Source: an uncultured Acetatifactor sp. (GTDB taxonomy: Bacteria; Bacillota; Clostridia; Lachnospirales; Lachnospiraceae). Taken from it: a stretch of 34,346 nucleotides of DNA. The stretch is from assembly GCA_910584235.1 (NCBI GenBank), contig CAJTZD010000041.1, positions 1-34,346 on the forward strand. Direction: 5' to 3'. The translations under genes and the position numbers were made by a program. Under the pieces are notes generated by a model. That model was not told the origin of the DNA, searched no databases, and was given only the letters and a program-made list of their open reading frames with translations. Positions 25,257 to 33,169 of this stretch are shown piece after piece (positions within the stretch are counted from its first letter, which is position 1; the number at the start of each line of letters is the position of its first letter).

Positions 25257-26222
25257 ATGCGGGTTCGAGAGAAAACAGGCAGGCCGGGAGGCATGAAACG
25301 TAAAAAGGGTTACAGAAAAAAAGTCAGCTGGCGGGAGCAATGGGAATTGATGCTGATCATGCTGCCGGCTTTTGCTCTGATATTTATCTTCTGTTACATA
25401 CCCATGTATGGAATTGTGATCGCTTTTCAGGAGTACGTTCCCGGAGCGCCCATGATTGCCTTCGACGGCAGTACCAAATGGGTGGGATTGAAGCATTTTA
25501 TGGACTTTATTTCCTCCAGGACATTTCCCAGGCTGATACGCAATACCCTGGTTCTCAATGGGCTGAATCTGTTGTTCGGTTTCAGCATACCGATTCTGTT
25601 TGCGCTGATCCTGAATGAGGTCAAGCTTTCGCGCTATAAAAAGATTGTGCAGACGGCCAGCTACCTCCCCTATTTTATATCTACTGTCATCGTGGCCGGG
25701 ATGGTGCTTTCTTTCCTGGATACCAACGGACTGGTCAATACGGTGCGCAAGATGATGGGGCTGTCGGTAAAGGCATTTAACATGGATCCCAAAGCTTTTC
25801 CCGCTATCTATACGGTGACAAACGTGTGGAAGAGTTTCGGATGGGACAGCATCCTGTATCTGTCGGCCATGTCTTCCATAGACATGAATCTGTACGAGGC
25901 GGCGAAGATGGATGGAGCCAACCGCGCGCAGCAGATGTGGTATATCACGATTCCGTCGATTAAGCCTACGATTATGCTGCTGCTTATCTTTGCCATAGGC
26001 GGAATGCTGGGAACCAACACGGATCTGATTCTGCTGTTATATAATCCGGCCACCTATGAGACCGCGGATGTAATAGGGACTTATGTGTATCGTGACAGCC
26101 TGCTGGGAGGCCGGTTCAGCTTCGGTACAGCCGTGGGGCTGTTTACCTCTGTGCTGAATTTCACGCTGGTCTTCATAGCCAATAAGGTCTCGGCCAAGGT
26201 GGCGGACTATTCCCTCTGGTAG
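25257..26222 (+). CDS. Sugar ABC transporter permease, LplB/YtcP group
   Basis: Membrane subunit of 321 residues in a binding-protein-dependent importer. A basic N-terminus precedes 'WELMLIMLPAFALIFIFCYIPMYGIVIAFQEY', the characteristic first segment of LplB-type permeases. The EAA loop is 'LYEAAKMDGANRAQQMWYITIPSI'. The frame is open to 25158 with a non-ATG start, but the ATG at 25257 follows GAGGAG by nine bases and avoids an AT-rich leader that overlaps the predicted promoter. It heads the second sugar operon. LplABC-type systems import di- or oligosaccharides and share an ATPase encoded elsewhere. Confidence 0.92.
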   Translation: MRVREKTGRPGGMKRKKGYRKKVSWREQWELMLIMLPAFALIFIFCYIPMYGIVIAFQEYVPGAPMIAFDGSTKWVGLKHFMDFISSRTFPRLIRNTLVLNGLNLLFGFSIPILFALILNEVKLSRYKKIVQTASYLPYFISTVIVAGMVLSFLDTNGLVNTVRKMMGLSVKAFNMDPKAFPAIYTVTNVWKSFGWDSILYLSAMSSIDMNLYEAAKMDGANRAQQMWYITIPSIKPTIMLLLIFAIGGMLGTNTDLILLLYNPATYETADVIGTYVYRDSLLGGRFSFGTAVGLFTSVLNFTLVFIANKVSAKVADYSLW

Positions 26223-26253
26223 AGCGGCAAAACAGCCTGCCCCATGCCGCCCG

Positions 26254-26272
26254 GGCCGGTATGAGGCCGGCC
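26254..26272 (+). other. Small GC hairpin between the two LplB/C-type permease genes
   Basis: GGCCGG (26254-26259) pairs with CCGGCC (26267-26272) around a 7-nt loop, 32 bases after the permease stop. There is no T-run, and the next permease must be co-expressed, so it is more likely a processing or stability element than a terminator. The rest of the 97-base gap holds repeated CTGGAATAA-like words and the ribosome site ATAGGAGA. Confidence 0.4.
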
Positions 26273-26319
26273 GCGGAACTGGAATAAAGCTGGAATAAGA
26301 CTGAAATAGGAGAATAAAA

Positions 26320-27228
26320 ATGGCAAAAAATACACAAATAAAATCTCATGTAAAAAACGGTTCCCGGGCATTTGACGTCTTCTGCGTCCTGTTTTGCGGA
26401 ATGGTCTGCCTGGTGACTTTATATCCCATGTACTATGTATTTATCATGTCAGTCAGCGCGCCGGAAGCGGTGAACTCCATGTCGGTATTCCTCTTCCCGA
26501 AAGGATTCCAGCTGGACTCCTATGGGATTTTGTTTAAGGATTCACAGATGTGGAGAGCCTATGGCAATACCATTATCTACACGGTATCCAGTACGCTTTT
26601 GATATTGATAACCTCTGTATTGGGGGCTTATCCGCTGACCGTATCCGGGCTGAGAGGACGGAAGTTTTTCGTGACATTCCTGCTGATTCCCATGTACTTC
26701 GGCGGAGGATTGATTCCGTCTTTCCTGCTGATCAACAAGTTGGGACTCTATGCCACCAGATGGGCTATCATACTGCCGTCGGCTTTCAATATCTGGAATA
26801 TGATTCTGGTCAGAACTTTTTTCTCCGGTTTGCCGGAGGAATTGAGAGAGTCGGCCAGGATGGACGGAGCGGGGCATCTGCGTATCCTGTTCCAGATTTT
26901 CCTGCCCATATCCAAAGCCGTTCTGGCAGTGGTGAGTATTTACAGTATTGTGGGGATGTGGAACAGCTGGTTCAATGCGCAGGTGTACCTGCCCTCCGTT
27001 GATCTGCAGCCCCTGCAGATGTATCTGAAAAGGGTGCTGGTGCAGATGTCGGTGGATTTGAGCAAGCTGAATTCCACGGAGATCGCGGATGCGGTGGAGA
27101 AGATGTTCTCGGCCACGCAGCTGAAGTATTCCATGATTATTTTTACTACATTGCCCATTATTTTTACATATCCGTTTTTCCAGAAATACTTTATCAAAGG
27201 CGTCATGGTCGGTTCCCTCAAGGGCTGA
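26320..27228 (+). CDS. Carbohydrate ABC transporter permease, LplC/YtcP group
   Basis: Membrane subunit of 302 residues, partner of the permease upstream. The first hydrophobic segment is 'VFCVLFCGMVCLVTLYPMYYVFIMS', typical of LplC proteins. The EAA loop is 'ELRESARMDGAGHLRILFQIFLP', and the end 'YPFFQKYFIKGVMVGSLKG' is a family signature. The ATG at 26320 follows ATAGGAGA. It completes the membrane channel for the lipoprotein encoded next. Confidence 0.94.
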   Translation: MAKNTQIKSHVKNGSRAFDVFCVLFCGMVCLVTLYPMYYVFIMSVSAPEAVNSMSVFLFPKGFQLDSYGILFKDSQMWRAYGNTIIYTVSSTLLILITSVLGAYPLTVSGLRGRKFFVTFLLIPMYFGGGLIPSFLLINKLGLYATRWAIILPSAFNIWNMILVRTFFSGLPEELRESARMDGAGHLRILFQIFLPISKAVLAVVSIYSIVGMWNSWFNAQVYLPSVDLQPLQMYLKRVLVQMSVDLSKLNSTEIADAVEKMFSATQLKYSMIIFTTLPIIFTYPFFQKYFIKGVMVGSLKG

Positions 27229-27270
27229 CTTTATATAACGCAACCAAAAGGAGAGAGGAAGGTACAAAAA

Positions 27271-29007
27271 ATGAGAAAAAGGATGAAAACCACAGCAGCC
27301 GTTCTGGCATTGACACTGTTGACCGCAGCGCTGGCAGGGTGCGGGGATCAGGGCGGACAGAGCAGTTCGGACAGCGGACAGTCTTCTGGTCAAAGCCAGG
27401 CATCGAATGAAAAGTCTTCAGATGAATCACAGCCGTCAGAACAGGGACAGCCGGCACAGAGCGGAGAAGTCCACAAGCTGACGATTCTGGGACCGGATCC
27501 CGGAAATCAGTTTATCAAGTACGAGGAGAGGGAAGAATATGAGGTATGGCAAGCTCTCCAGGATATGCTGGCGGAGAACGGACTGGAGCTGGAGATTGAG
27601 GCGGTTCCCCAGGATCAGTACACGGTGATGATTCAGACACGTATGTCTTCAAACAGCCTGCCTGATATCGTAAATGTGTCCCCTATCGATGATGCCTCTT
27701 TGATAGCCATGGGAAAACAAGGGACGATTCAGGAGCTTAGCGGACTGATCGGGCAGTACAGCAACGGCAATATCGAGAGGATGTACAAGGAAAAATACAA
27801 TACCGGCTATCCGCTGATTCAGACCAGCGAGGGAGAGATATACTGGCTCACCAATCTTCACAAGGGCAATACCTACGAGGGCAAGGAAGTCGTACAGGGG
27901 CTGGGCATCCAGATCAGAAAAGACTGGCTGGATAAGGCAAACCTGGAGATGCCCGAGACGCTGGAGGATTTCACTAACGCGATCCATACTTTCCGTGAGA
28001 TGGATGTGAACGGAAACGGGCAGCAGGATGAGATCATTCTGGTGGACTGCCAGACCTTTGCAAACGGCCTGGCACAGGTATTCGGTCTCGGAAACGGAAT
28101 CGTGGCGCTGGATACCGCTAACGGCAAGATTGTCTCTCCCTGGTATCAGGATCATGTGAAAGATTATTTCGCCTATGTCAATCAACTGATTCAGGACGGC
28201 ATCATTGACTCTGCCACAGTCGGATCCACAGACCTGCAGAACCAGCGTCTTGCGGATAATCTGGTAGGATCCTGGTACGCATATGATGGCGCCACCTATC
28301 TGGATGCTTATGTGACCAATGGAACAGAGGGAGTTGATTATGAACCCGTCTTTACATTGACAGATGCGGCGGAAGGCTGCGTGCCCTGGAAAGAAGTGGA
28401 GACTTCCCAACTGGTATGGGATCGCTATTGCATCACCAAGGCCTGCACGGATCTGGAAGGCGTGGTAAAGTTCCTGGATATGATTTACTCGGAGGAATAC
28501 AGCGATATTCTGACCTGGGGCATTGAGGGAAAGGATTTCGAAGTAAGGGACGGCATGAAAGTGTCTCTGATAAACAGCATGACCAACGAGGAGAAAGGCG
28601 CTGCAAAGCGTTCCAGCGGTTCGCCTCTGTGGGGCGGTCTGCTGCCCCGTGTACAGACCAGCGTGGATTATCCTACCAAGGAAGCCTGGGAAGAGCAGCA
28701 GAGAACGGAAAACAAGAGCGAACTGAAGATTCAGGCTTTGGAGAAGAGCGTTGACTACAAAGAGTGGTGTCCGCTGATGCTGGATAACTTCCTGGCCATG
28801 GCTACGGACGAAGAAAACGAGACCATCAACAGAGTGCAGACCGGAATTCAGACCTACTCGGATGAACTGTGCATAAAGCTGGCACAGGGAACCGCTTCTC
28901 TGGATGATTTTGACTCTTATCTGGAAGAACTGAAAGAACTGGGACTGGATGAGCTGATTGCGGTTCAGCAGGCCCGCTACGACCGTTTCGTTCAGAGCCG
29001 GAACTAA
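27271..29007 (+). CDS. Extracellular solute-binding lipoprotein, LplA/YtcQ-like
   Basis: Lipoprotein of 578 residues that delivers a sugar ligand to the two permeases upstream. The lipobox is LAGC with Cys24 as the lipidated residue; a Ser/Gln-rich linker ('GGQSSSDSGQSSGQSQ') runs to ~68. The binding domain includes 'YTVMIQTRMSSNSLPDIVNVSP', 'GIQIRKDWLDKANLEMPETLEDF' and 'FREMDVNGNGQQDEIILV'. That last Asp/Asn-rich loop, DVNGNGQQDE, resembles a calcium-binding loop seen in this family. The length fits the larger LplA-type proteins. A purine-rich stretch, AAAAGGAGAGAGGAAGG, lies before the ATG. It is separated by only 42 bases from the permease. Confidence 0.93.
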   Translation: MRKRMKTTAAVLALTLLTAALAGCGDQGGQSSSDSGQSSGQSQASNEKSSDESQPSEQGQPAQSGEVHKLTILGPDPGNQFIKYEEREEYEVWQALQDMLAENGLELEIEAVPQDQYTVMIQTRMSSNSLPDIVNVSPIDDASLIAMGKQGTIQELSGLIGQYSNGNIERMYKEKYNTGYPLIQTSEGEIYWLTNLHKGNTYEGKEVVQGLGIQIRKDWLDKANLEMPETLEDFTNAIHTFREMDVNGNGQQDEIILVDCQTFANGLAQVFGLGNGIVALDTANGKIVSPWYQDHVKDYFAYVNQLIQDGIIDSATVGSTDLQNQRLADNLVGSWYAYDGATYLDAYVTNGTEGVDYEPVFTLTDAAEGCVPWKEVETSQLVWDRYCITKACTDLEGVVKFLDMIYSEEYSDILTWGIEGKDFEVRDGMKVSLINSMTNEEKGAAKRSSGSPLWGGLLPRVQTSVDYPTKEAWEEQQRTENKSELKIQALEKSVDYKEWCPLMLDNFLAMATDEENETINRVQTGIQTYSDELCIKLAQGTASLDDFDSYLEELKELGLDELIAVQQARYDRFVQSRN

Positions 29008-29047
29008 GGATTGCTATGGGAATTTGAAAATTGTATCATAATGTAAA

Positions 29048-29064
29048 CGGGCAGTTGCGGCCCG
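29048..29064 (+). other. Small hairpin just before the AraC gene ribosome site
   Basis: CGGGC (29048-29052) and GCCCG (29060-29064) form a 5-bp stem with a 7-nt loop, about ten bases before GGGGGTG and the ATG at 29086. It could lower regulator expression relative to the binding protein. The stem is short and could be chance. Confidence 0.3.
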
Positions 29065-29085
29065 CTGGCATACGGGGGTGAACAG

Positions 29086-30909
29086 ATGGCAAATAAAAGG
29101 TTCAGTAAGTATTTCTGGCATAATATGAGGCTGTTCACCTCTGTTTTTTATGTGATCTGCACGGTTGCCACTTTGGTATTTCTGTATATAATGAGCAGTA
29201 ATCAGCTGGAGAAGATCGAAATCCGGTATCAAAATACGGCAAAGAACTGCAGTGTGGAAATCGATGCAAAATTAAAAGAAATCCGAAAACTGATAAACGA
29301 TATTTCGTTGATTACATGGGTGAAGAAACTTTCTTCCTCTTCGGAGGTTTTTCTGCGGGAGTTCGATGATCTGCAGAGGCTGGAATGCCAGGCGGAACTA
29401 ACGCGCTATTTCACTACGGACGGCGCTATTTCGGATATTGCGCTGTATATGGCGGACAGGGGGGCCGTGCTGAGCCAGAGAGGCTGGTTTACGGAGAGCG
29501 AATATAAGGCCTGCATGAAAGGAAAGTGCGATCTGGATCTGGACGCCGTGCTGGAAGCTGCCAGGGTAAAGGGAAATATCATGGCTTTCGGGGAAGAGGC
29601 GTACAACACCGGAACCCAGAACCTGGCGCTAATCAGCAATCTGATCAATGTGGAGGAACCGCCGGCCAGCCTGATCCTCATTCTGAACAGGGAGGCATTT
29701 AACCAAAGTCTGGCAAAGCTGGGAGGAGAGACGGTTCTGGGGATTGAAGTGCTGAACCTTTCGGGTGAGGCAGTCTTTTCCAACAGCCGCGAGATTCCGG
29801 AGGGGTGGACGGAGGAGATAGATTCCGGCGTTTTTCCGCTGCGTTACCGGATTACCTGCCAGGATCCCTCTAAGCTGCTGGGGGAAAGCCACGGACTGAC
29901 CTGGACTTTTATGGCTGTCATGCTTCTGATGCTGGCACTGGCGGCATTATTGTCCTTTTTGCTGTCGCTGCACAATATAAGACCGCTGCAGAATCTGGTG
30001 GGAAAGATCGGTAAAGTGGCGGGAGATGGGTTTGAGAATCGTGGTGGGGGGGTAACGGAGTTCGAGCAGATCGAGAACTTTGTACAAACACTTTATTTAC
30101 AGAAAAAGAGTCTGCAGGAGAGCCTGCAGGAAAATTCGAAGCAGGCAAAACAGTATGCGCTGCTGCTGATCCTGTCCGGGGACGAGAAGTTTGTACAGGG
30201 AGGGCTGTCCTGGTTTGAGACGCTGGAGATCCCTTTTACGGAGGAAATGGCTTATTTCGTTTGGCTCATTCAGCCGGAAGCGGAGACAGGAGAGCCGGTG
30301 AGCGTGCTGGATCTGTTTCTGGAGCTGCAGCCTCTGATGGATGCGGCGGAAGAAGTCCGCATCGGTTCAGGCCAATTGGCTTTAATCATCGGCTATGATC
30401 CGGGAGAGAGAACGCCGGACCTGGAAGAGACGGTGGAGCTGGTCAGGCTTCTGACTATGGAACGTACAAATGTTCTGCTTCAAATAGAGACGGAAAAGAC
30501 GGATACGCCGGGAATCGCGGGGATCTCTCATGCATGGTACCGGATGGTGCAGCGCTTACAGCAGCGGGACGGGGCGGAGGAGGATCTGCGGGGAAGAGAA
30601 CTTGTGGCGTATATTGATGTGCATTTCTGTGACCCGGAGCTGTCGCTGAAAGATCTGGGCCAGCGGTGGGGATTGTCGGTCTCCACGGTTTCCAGGCTGT
30701 GCAAGGAGGCCATGGGGGTCAGCTTCCTGGCCTATCTGACATCCCTGCGCCTGGAAAAGGCAAAAGAACTTCTGGCATGCTCGGAGATGACGCCGGCGCA
30801 GGTAGCGGAGGCAGTCGGATATACCAGCGAGTATTCTTTCCGAAGGGCATTTTCCAGAAACGAAAACTGCAGACTGCAGGACTGGATCGCAGAGAATCGA
30901 AAGGAATAA
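29086..30909 (+). CDS. Membrane-bound AraC-family transcriptional regulator
   Basis: One-piece sensor and DNA-binding protein of 607 residues. A membrane segment (~15-36, 'LFTSVFYVICTVATLVFLYIM') is followed by an outside domain (~37-270) and a second membrane segment (~272-296) that runs into a HAMP-like stretch. Residues ~300-500 are a cytoplasmic linker of unknown fold. The AraC-type double helix-turn-helix covers ~505-605: 'LSLKDLGQRWGLSVSTVSRLCKEAMG' and 'MTPAQVAEAVGYTSEYSFRRAFSR'. In many related loci the same job is split between a YesM-type histidine kinase and a YesN-type regulator; here sensing and DNA binding are in one chain and no kinase domain is seen. Its position suggests it activates this operon in response to the imported sugar. 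The start at 29086 has GGGGGTG nine bases upstream. Confidence 0.9.
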   Translation: MANKRFSKYFWHNMRLFTSVFYVICTVATLVFLYIMSSNQLEKIEIRYQNTAKNCSVEIDAKLKEIRKLINDISLITWVKKLSSSSEVFLREFDDLQRLECQAELTRYFTTDGAISDIALYMADRGAVLSQRGWFTESEYKACMKGKCDLDLDAVLEAARVKGNIMAFGEEAYNTGTQNLALISNLINVEEPPASLILILNREAFNQSLAKLGGETVLGIEVLNLSGEAVFSNSREIPEGWTEEIDSGVFPLRYRITCQDPSKLLGESHGLTWTFMAVMLLMLALAALLSFLLSLHNIRPLQNLVGKIGKVAGDGFENRGGGVTEFEQIENFVQTLYLQKKSLQESLQENSKQAKQYALLLILSGDEKFVQGGLSWFETLEIPFTEEMAYFVWLIQPEAETGEPVSVLDLFLELQPLMDAAEEVRIGSGQLALIIGYDPGERTPDLEETVELVRLLTMERTNVLLQIETEKTDTPGIAGISHAWYRMVQRLQQRDGAEEDLRGRELVAYIDVHFCDPELSLKDLGQRWGLSVSTVSRLCKEAMGVSFLAYLTSLRLEKAKELLACSEMTPAQVAEAVGYTSEYSFRRAFSRNENCRLQDWIAENRKE

Positions 30910-30967
30910 AGACAGCATCTTCCCGGGTATAAAACCAGCGGAGCATGTGACGGAACCGGAGGGGAAG

Positions 30968-32869
30968 ATGCGGAATGGGAAAGCAGATATGATAGTAGAG
31001 ATTAGAAATGACAGGCCGGCCATTGTCCGGGAGGACGCGAGCGCGGTGCTTACCGCAATCTATACGGGCAGTCGTTATTGGGGACCTACATACAATGTTC
31101 TGAAAAGTTATCCAAAGCAGCAGTGGAGCGTGAGGGAGAGCGCCCCTTTTTCCGAAGATAAGGATTTTTCCGCACTGGGAGAAAAGGTCCGATATTTTAT
31201 TGCCGAGTGCGCTGACAGCCGACTGTATGCCGCATTGACGGACAGGCAGGCACTGCTGCGCACGGAATATCAGAATATGGGAGCAGCCAAGACGCCGGAT
31301 ACCGTGATCTCTCTGGGCGGAATCTATGAAAACCGTCTGGAACGGGCCATGTACCATGGGGTCAGCTGCGATGTGGGCGTGATGGACATGAATTCCAGAA
31401 CCGACATCATGCGCTTTGTGGAAAACGGTTTCTGTGAAAGCGCAGTACACATGCCGTTATCGGACTGCAGCGGACAGGCGCTGAATTTGGGCTTCGTCAC
31501 CTTTGACCGCTATTATGGGCGCGTTTTTGCCAGAGAAGACGGGAGCGTGGAATTTCGGCATATTGTGGAGAAAGACAGGTTGGAGGAGGGGGAGCGGATT
31601 TGTTCCGACTGGATGCTGTTGTCCTTTTATGAGGATATGACAGAGGGGCTGCCGGCCTATTCCCGTTTCCTGAAAGAATTTAACCGGTTTGAAAACCGGT
31701 GCCAGGCCGCCCCGGTGGGGTTCTGTTCCTGGTATTATTATATGGAGAATATCAACGAGAGGATGCTTACCGAGAATCTGGAGACCATTGACAGGATTCG
31801 GGATCGGGTGCCCATGGAGGTGTTTCAGATTGACAGCGGATGGGGATACGGCAATCAGAACGGGGCGGTAAAGGAAGAATTATTTCCCAAAGGGATGAAA
31901 GCATATGCCGGGGTGATTCGCTCTTACGGACTGAAGCCGGGACTCTGGCTGTCACCGTTTAACTTTGAACAGGACGGGGAGACAGTGCGGATGCATCCGG
32001 AATGGTTTATCAAGGATGACAAAGGAGAGCTTATTCTTCATGAGAATTGCGCCATGCTGGATGCTACCCACCCGGGGGCACAGTCCTATATCCGCGAGCT
32101 GTATCACAAACTGACCTACGACTGGGGGTACCGTTATCTGAAGATCGATATTGTCACCCATTTCATGACAAGAGGGCATTATTATGATCCGCAAGCCGGT
32201 TCTCTTACAAATGTGCGGGAGTATTTCCGGTTGGCAAGGGAAGCCAGTCATCCGGATACCTACCTGCTGGGCTGTACCTGCCCGCTGTTTGAGATTGCCG
32301 AGTTTGTGGACGGGTCCAGGATCTCTGTGGACATATTCGAGCGCTGGGAATCTCTGGTGAAAGCCTTTGACAGAGTGTTCAAACGTTATTATATGAACGA
32401 AGAACTGTTTTTGTCGGATGCGGACTGCCTGATGGTCCGAAAGAGGGAGAATGAGGACGGGGACTGCCGCAGGAACTGTATCCGCACGGACGAAGAGATC
32501 CGGACTTTCCTGACAGCTATGTACGTGGCAGGAGGAGCGCTGTTTTTCTCCGATAAACTGCCTTTGCTGACAGAAGCCCAGATCGGGCAATATGCGGCCC
32601 TGTTCCCCCGAACCACCCGGGCGGGCAGGCCGCTGGATCTGATGGAATCCTGGATTCCCGGCATCATTGACCAGGGATATGAGCAAGATACCCGCACTGT
32701 GGCCCTGATCAACTGGGGAGAAAGACAGAGACGGTTTACCGTTTCCCTGACAGGAAAACACCATGCAAAGGAGCACTGGACCGGGGAGGATCTGGGAACC
32801 TGGACGGACACATTTCAAACCACCCTGCAGCCCCACTGCTCCATGCTTATTCATTTTGCGAAGATATAA
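30968..32869 (+). CDS. GH36-like alpha-galactosidase / alpha-N-acetylgalactosaminidase
   Basis: Predicted cytoplasmic retaining alpha-glycosidase of 633 residues without a signal peptide. An N-terminal beta domain (~1-240) precedes a TIM barrel with 'VGFCSWYYYMENI', 'VFQIDSGWG' and 'KPGLWLSPFNF', all in GH36 style. The likely nucleophile Asp394 is in 'YLKIDIV' and the likely acid/base Asp455 in 'SRISVDIF'. A C-terminal beta domain ends at 'HCSMLIHFAKI'. The chosen ATG at 30968 has GGAGG five bases upstream; an in-frame GTG (30947) and a later ATG (30989) are alternatives. It follows the regulator by 58 bases and should digest the sugar imported by this operon. GH36 includes both alpha-galactosidases and alpha-GalNAcases; the GH109-like gene downstream makes GalNAc plausible. 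Confidence 0.85.
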   Translation: MRNGKADMIVEIRNDRPAIVREDASAVLTAIYTGSRYWGPTYNVLKSYPKQQWSVRESAPFSEDKDFSALGEKVRYFIAECADSRLYAALTDRQALLRTEYQNMGAAKTPDTVISLGGIYENRLERAMYHGVSCDVGVMDMNSRTDIMRFVENGFCESAVHMPLSDCSGQALNLGFVTFDRYYGRVFAREDGSVEFRHIVEKDRLEEGERICSDWMLLSFYEDMTEGLPAYSRFLKEFNRFENRCQAAPVGFCSWYYYMENINERMLTENLETIDRIRDRVPMEVFQIDSGWGYGNQNGAVKEELFPKGMKAYAGVIRSYGLKPGLWLSPFNFEQDGETVRMHPEWFIKDDKGELILHENCAMLDATHPGAQSYIRELYHKLTYDWGYRYLKIDIVTHFMTRGHYYDPQAGSLTNVREYFRLAREASHPDTYLLGCTCPLFEIAEFVDGSRISVDIFERWESLVKAFDRVFKRYYMNEELFLSDADCLMVRKRENEDGDCRRNCIRTDEEIRTFLTAMYVAGGALFFSDKLPLLTEAQIGQYAALFPRTTRAGRPLDLMESWIPGIIDQGYEQDTRTVALINWGERQRRFTVSLTGKHHAKEHWTGEDLGTWTDTFQTTLQPHCSMLIHFAKI

Positions 32870-32899
32870 AAAGAATGCGGCACTGGAAAAACAGTCTCA

Positions 32900-33153
32900 T
32901 TTTTCTCCCCCTAAATGGGCATGGGAGTGTAGAGACGGAACTGGAAAACAGACTCGGAACGGCCATGCCCGGGAGAAAAAGCAGATGCGTATAAGGCAGC
33001 TGATTTTTCTCCCCCTAAATGGGCATGGGAGTGTAGAGACGGAACTGGAAAACAGACTCGGAACGGCCATGCCCGGGAGAAAAAGCAGATGCGTATAAGG
33101 CAGCTGATTTTTCTCCCCTTAAATGGGCATGGGAGTGTAGAGACGGAACTGGA
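32900..33153. repeat. 104-bp tandem repeat, two identical copies plus a partial third
   Basis: Copies at 32900-33003 and 33004-33107 are identical base for base; a third, 33108-33153, keeps the first 46 bases with one change (C to T at 33119). A degraded left edge (32882-32904) resembles the inner part of the unit. Each full unit can fold: TTTTTCTCCC (32900-32909) and GGGCATGG (32917-32924) pair with CCATGCCC and GGGAGAAAAA (32963-32980), an 18-bp stem with a 7-nt bulge. The T-run is on the 5' side of the stem, so this is not an intrinsic terminator on either strand. The period is not a multiple of three and the frame changes between copies, so it is non-coding. It fills the gap between the GH36-like and GH109-like genes and runs into the latter's ribosome site. 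Confidence 0.95.
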
Positions 33154-33169
33154 ATAGGAGAAAATAATT

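Noticed and set aside
4523..29007. A linked ABC transporter ATPase
   Set aside because: No protein with Walker A, Walker B or LSGGQ motifs is encoded anywhere in the window. The transporters probably share a distant ATPase.
32900..33153. CRISPR array
   Set aside because: The units are contiguous 104-bp repeats with no unique spacers, and there are only 2.4 copies.
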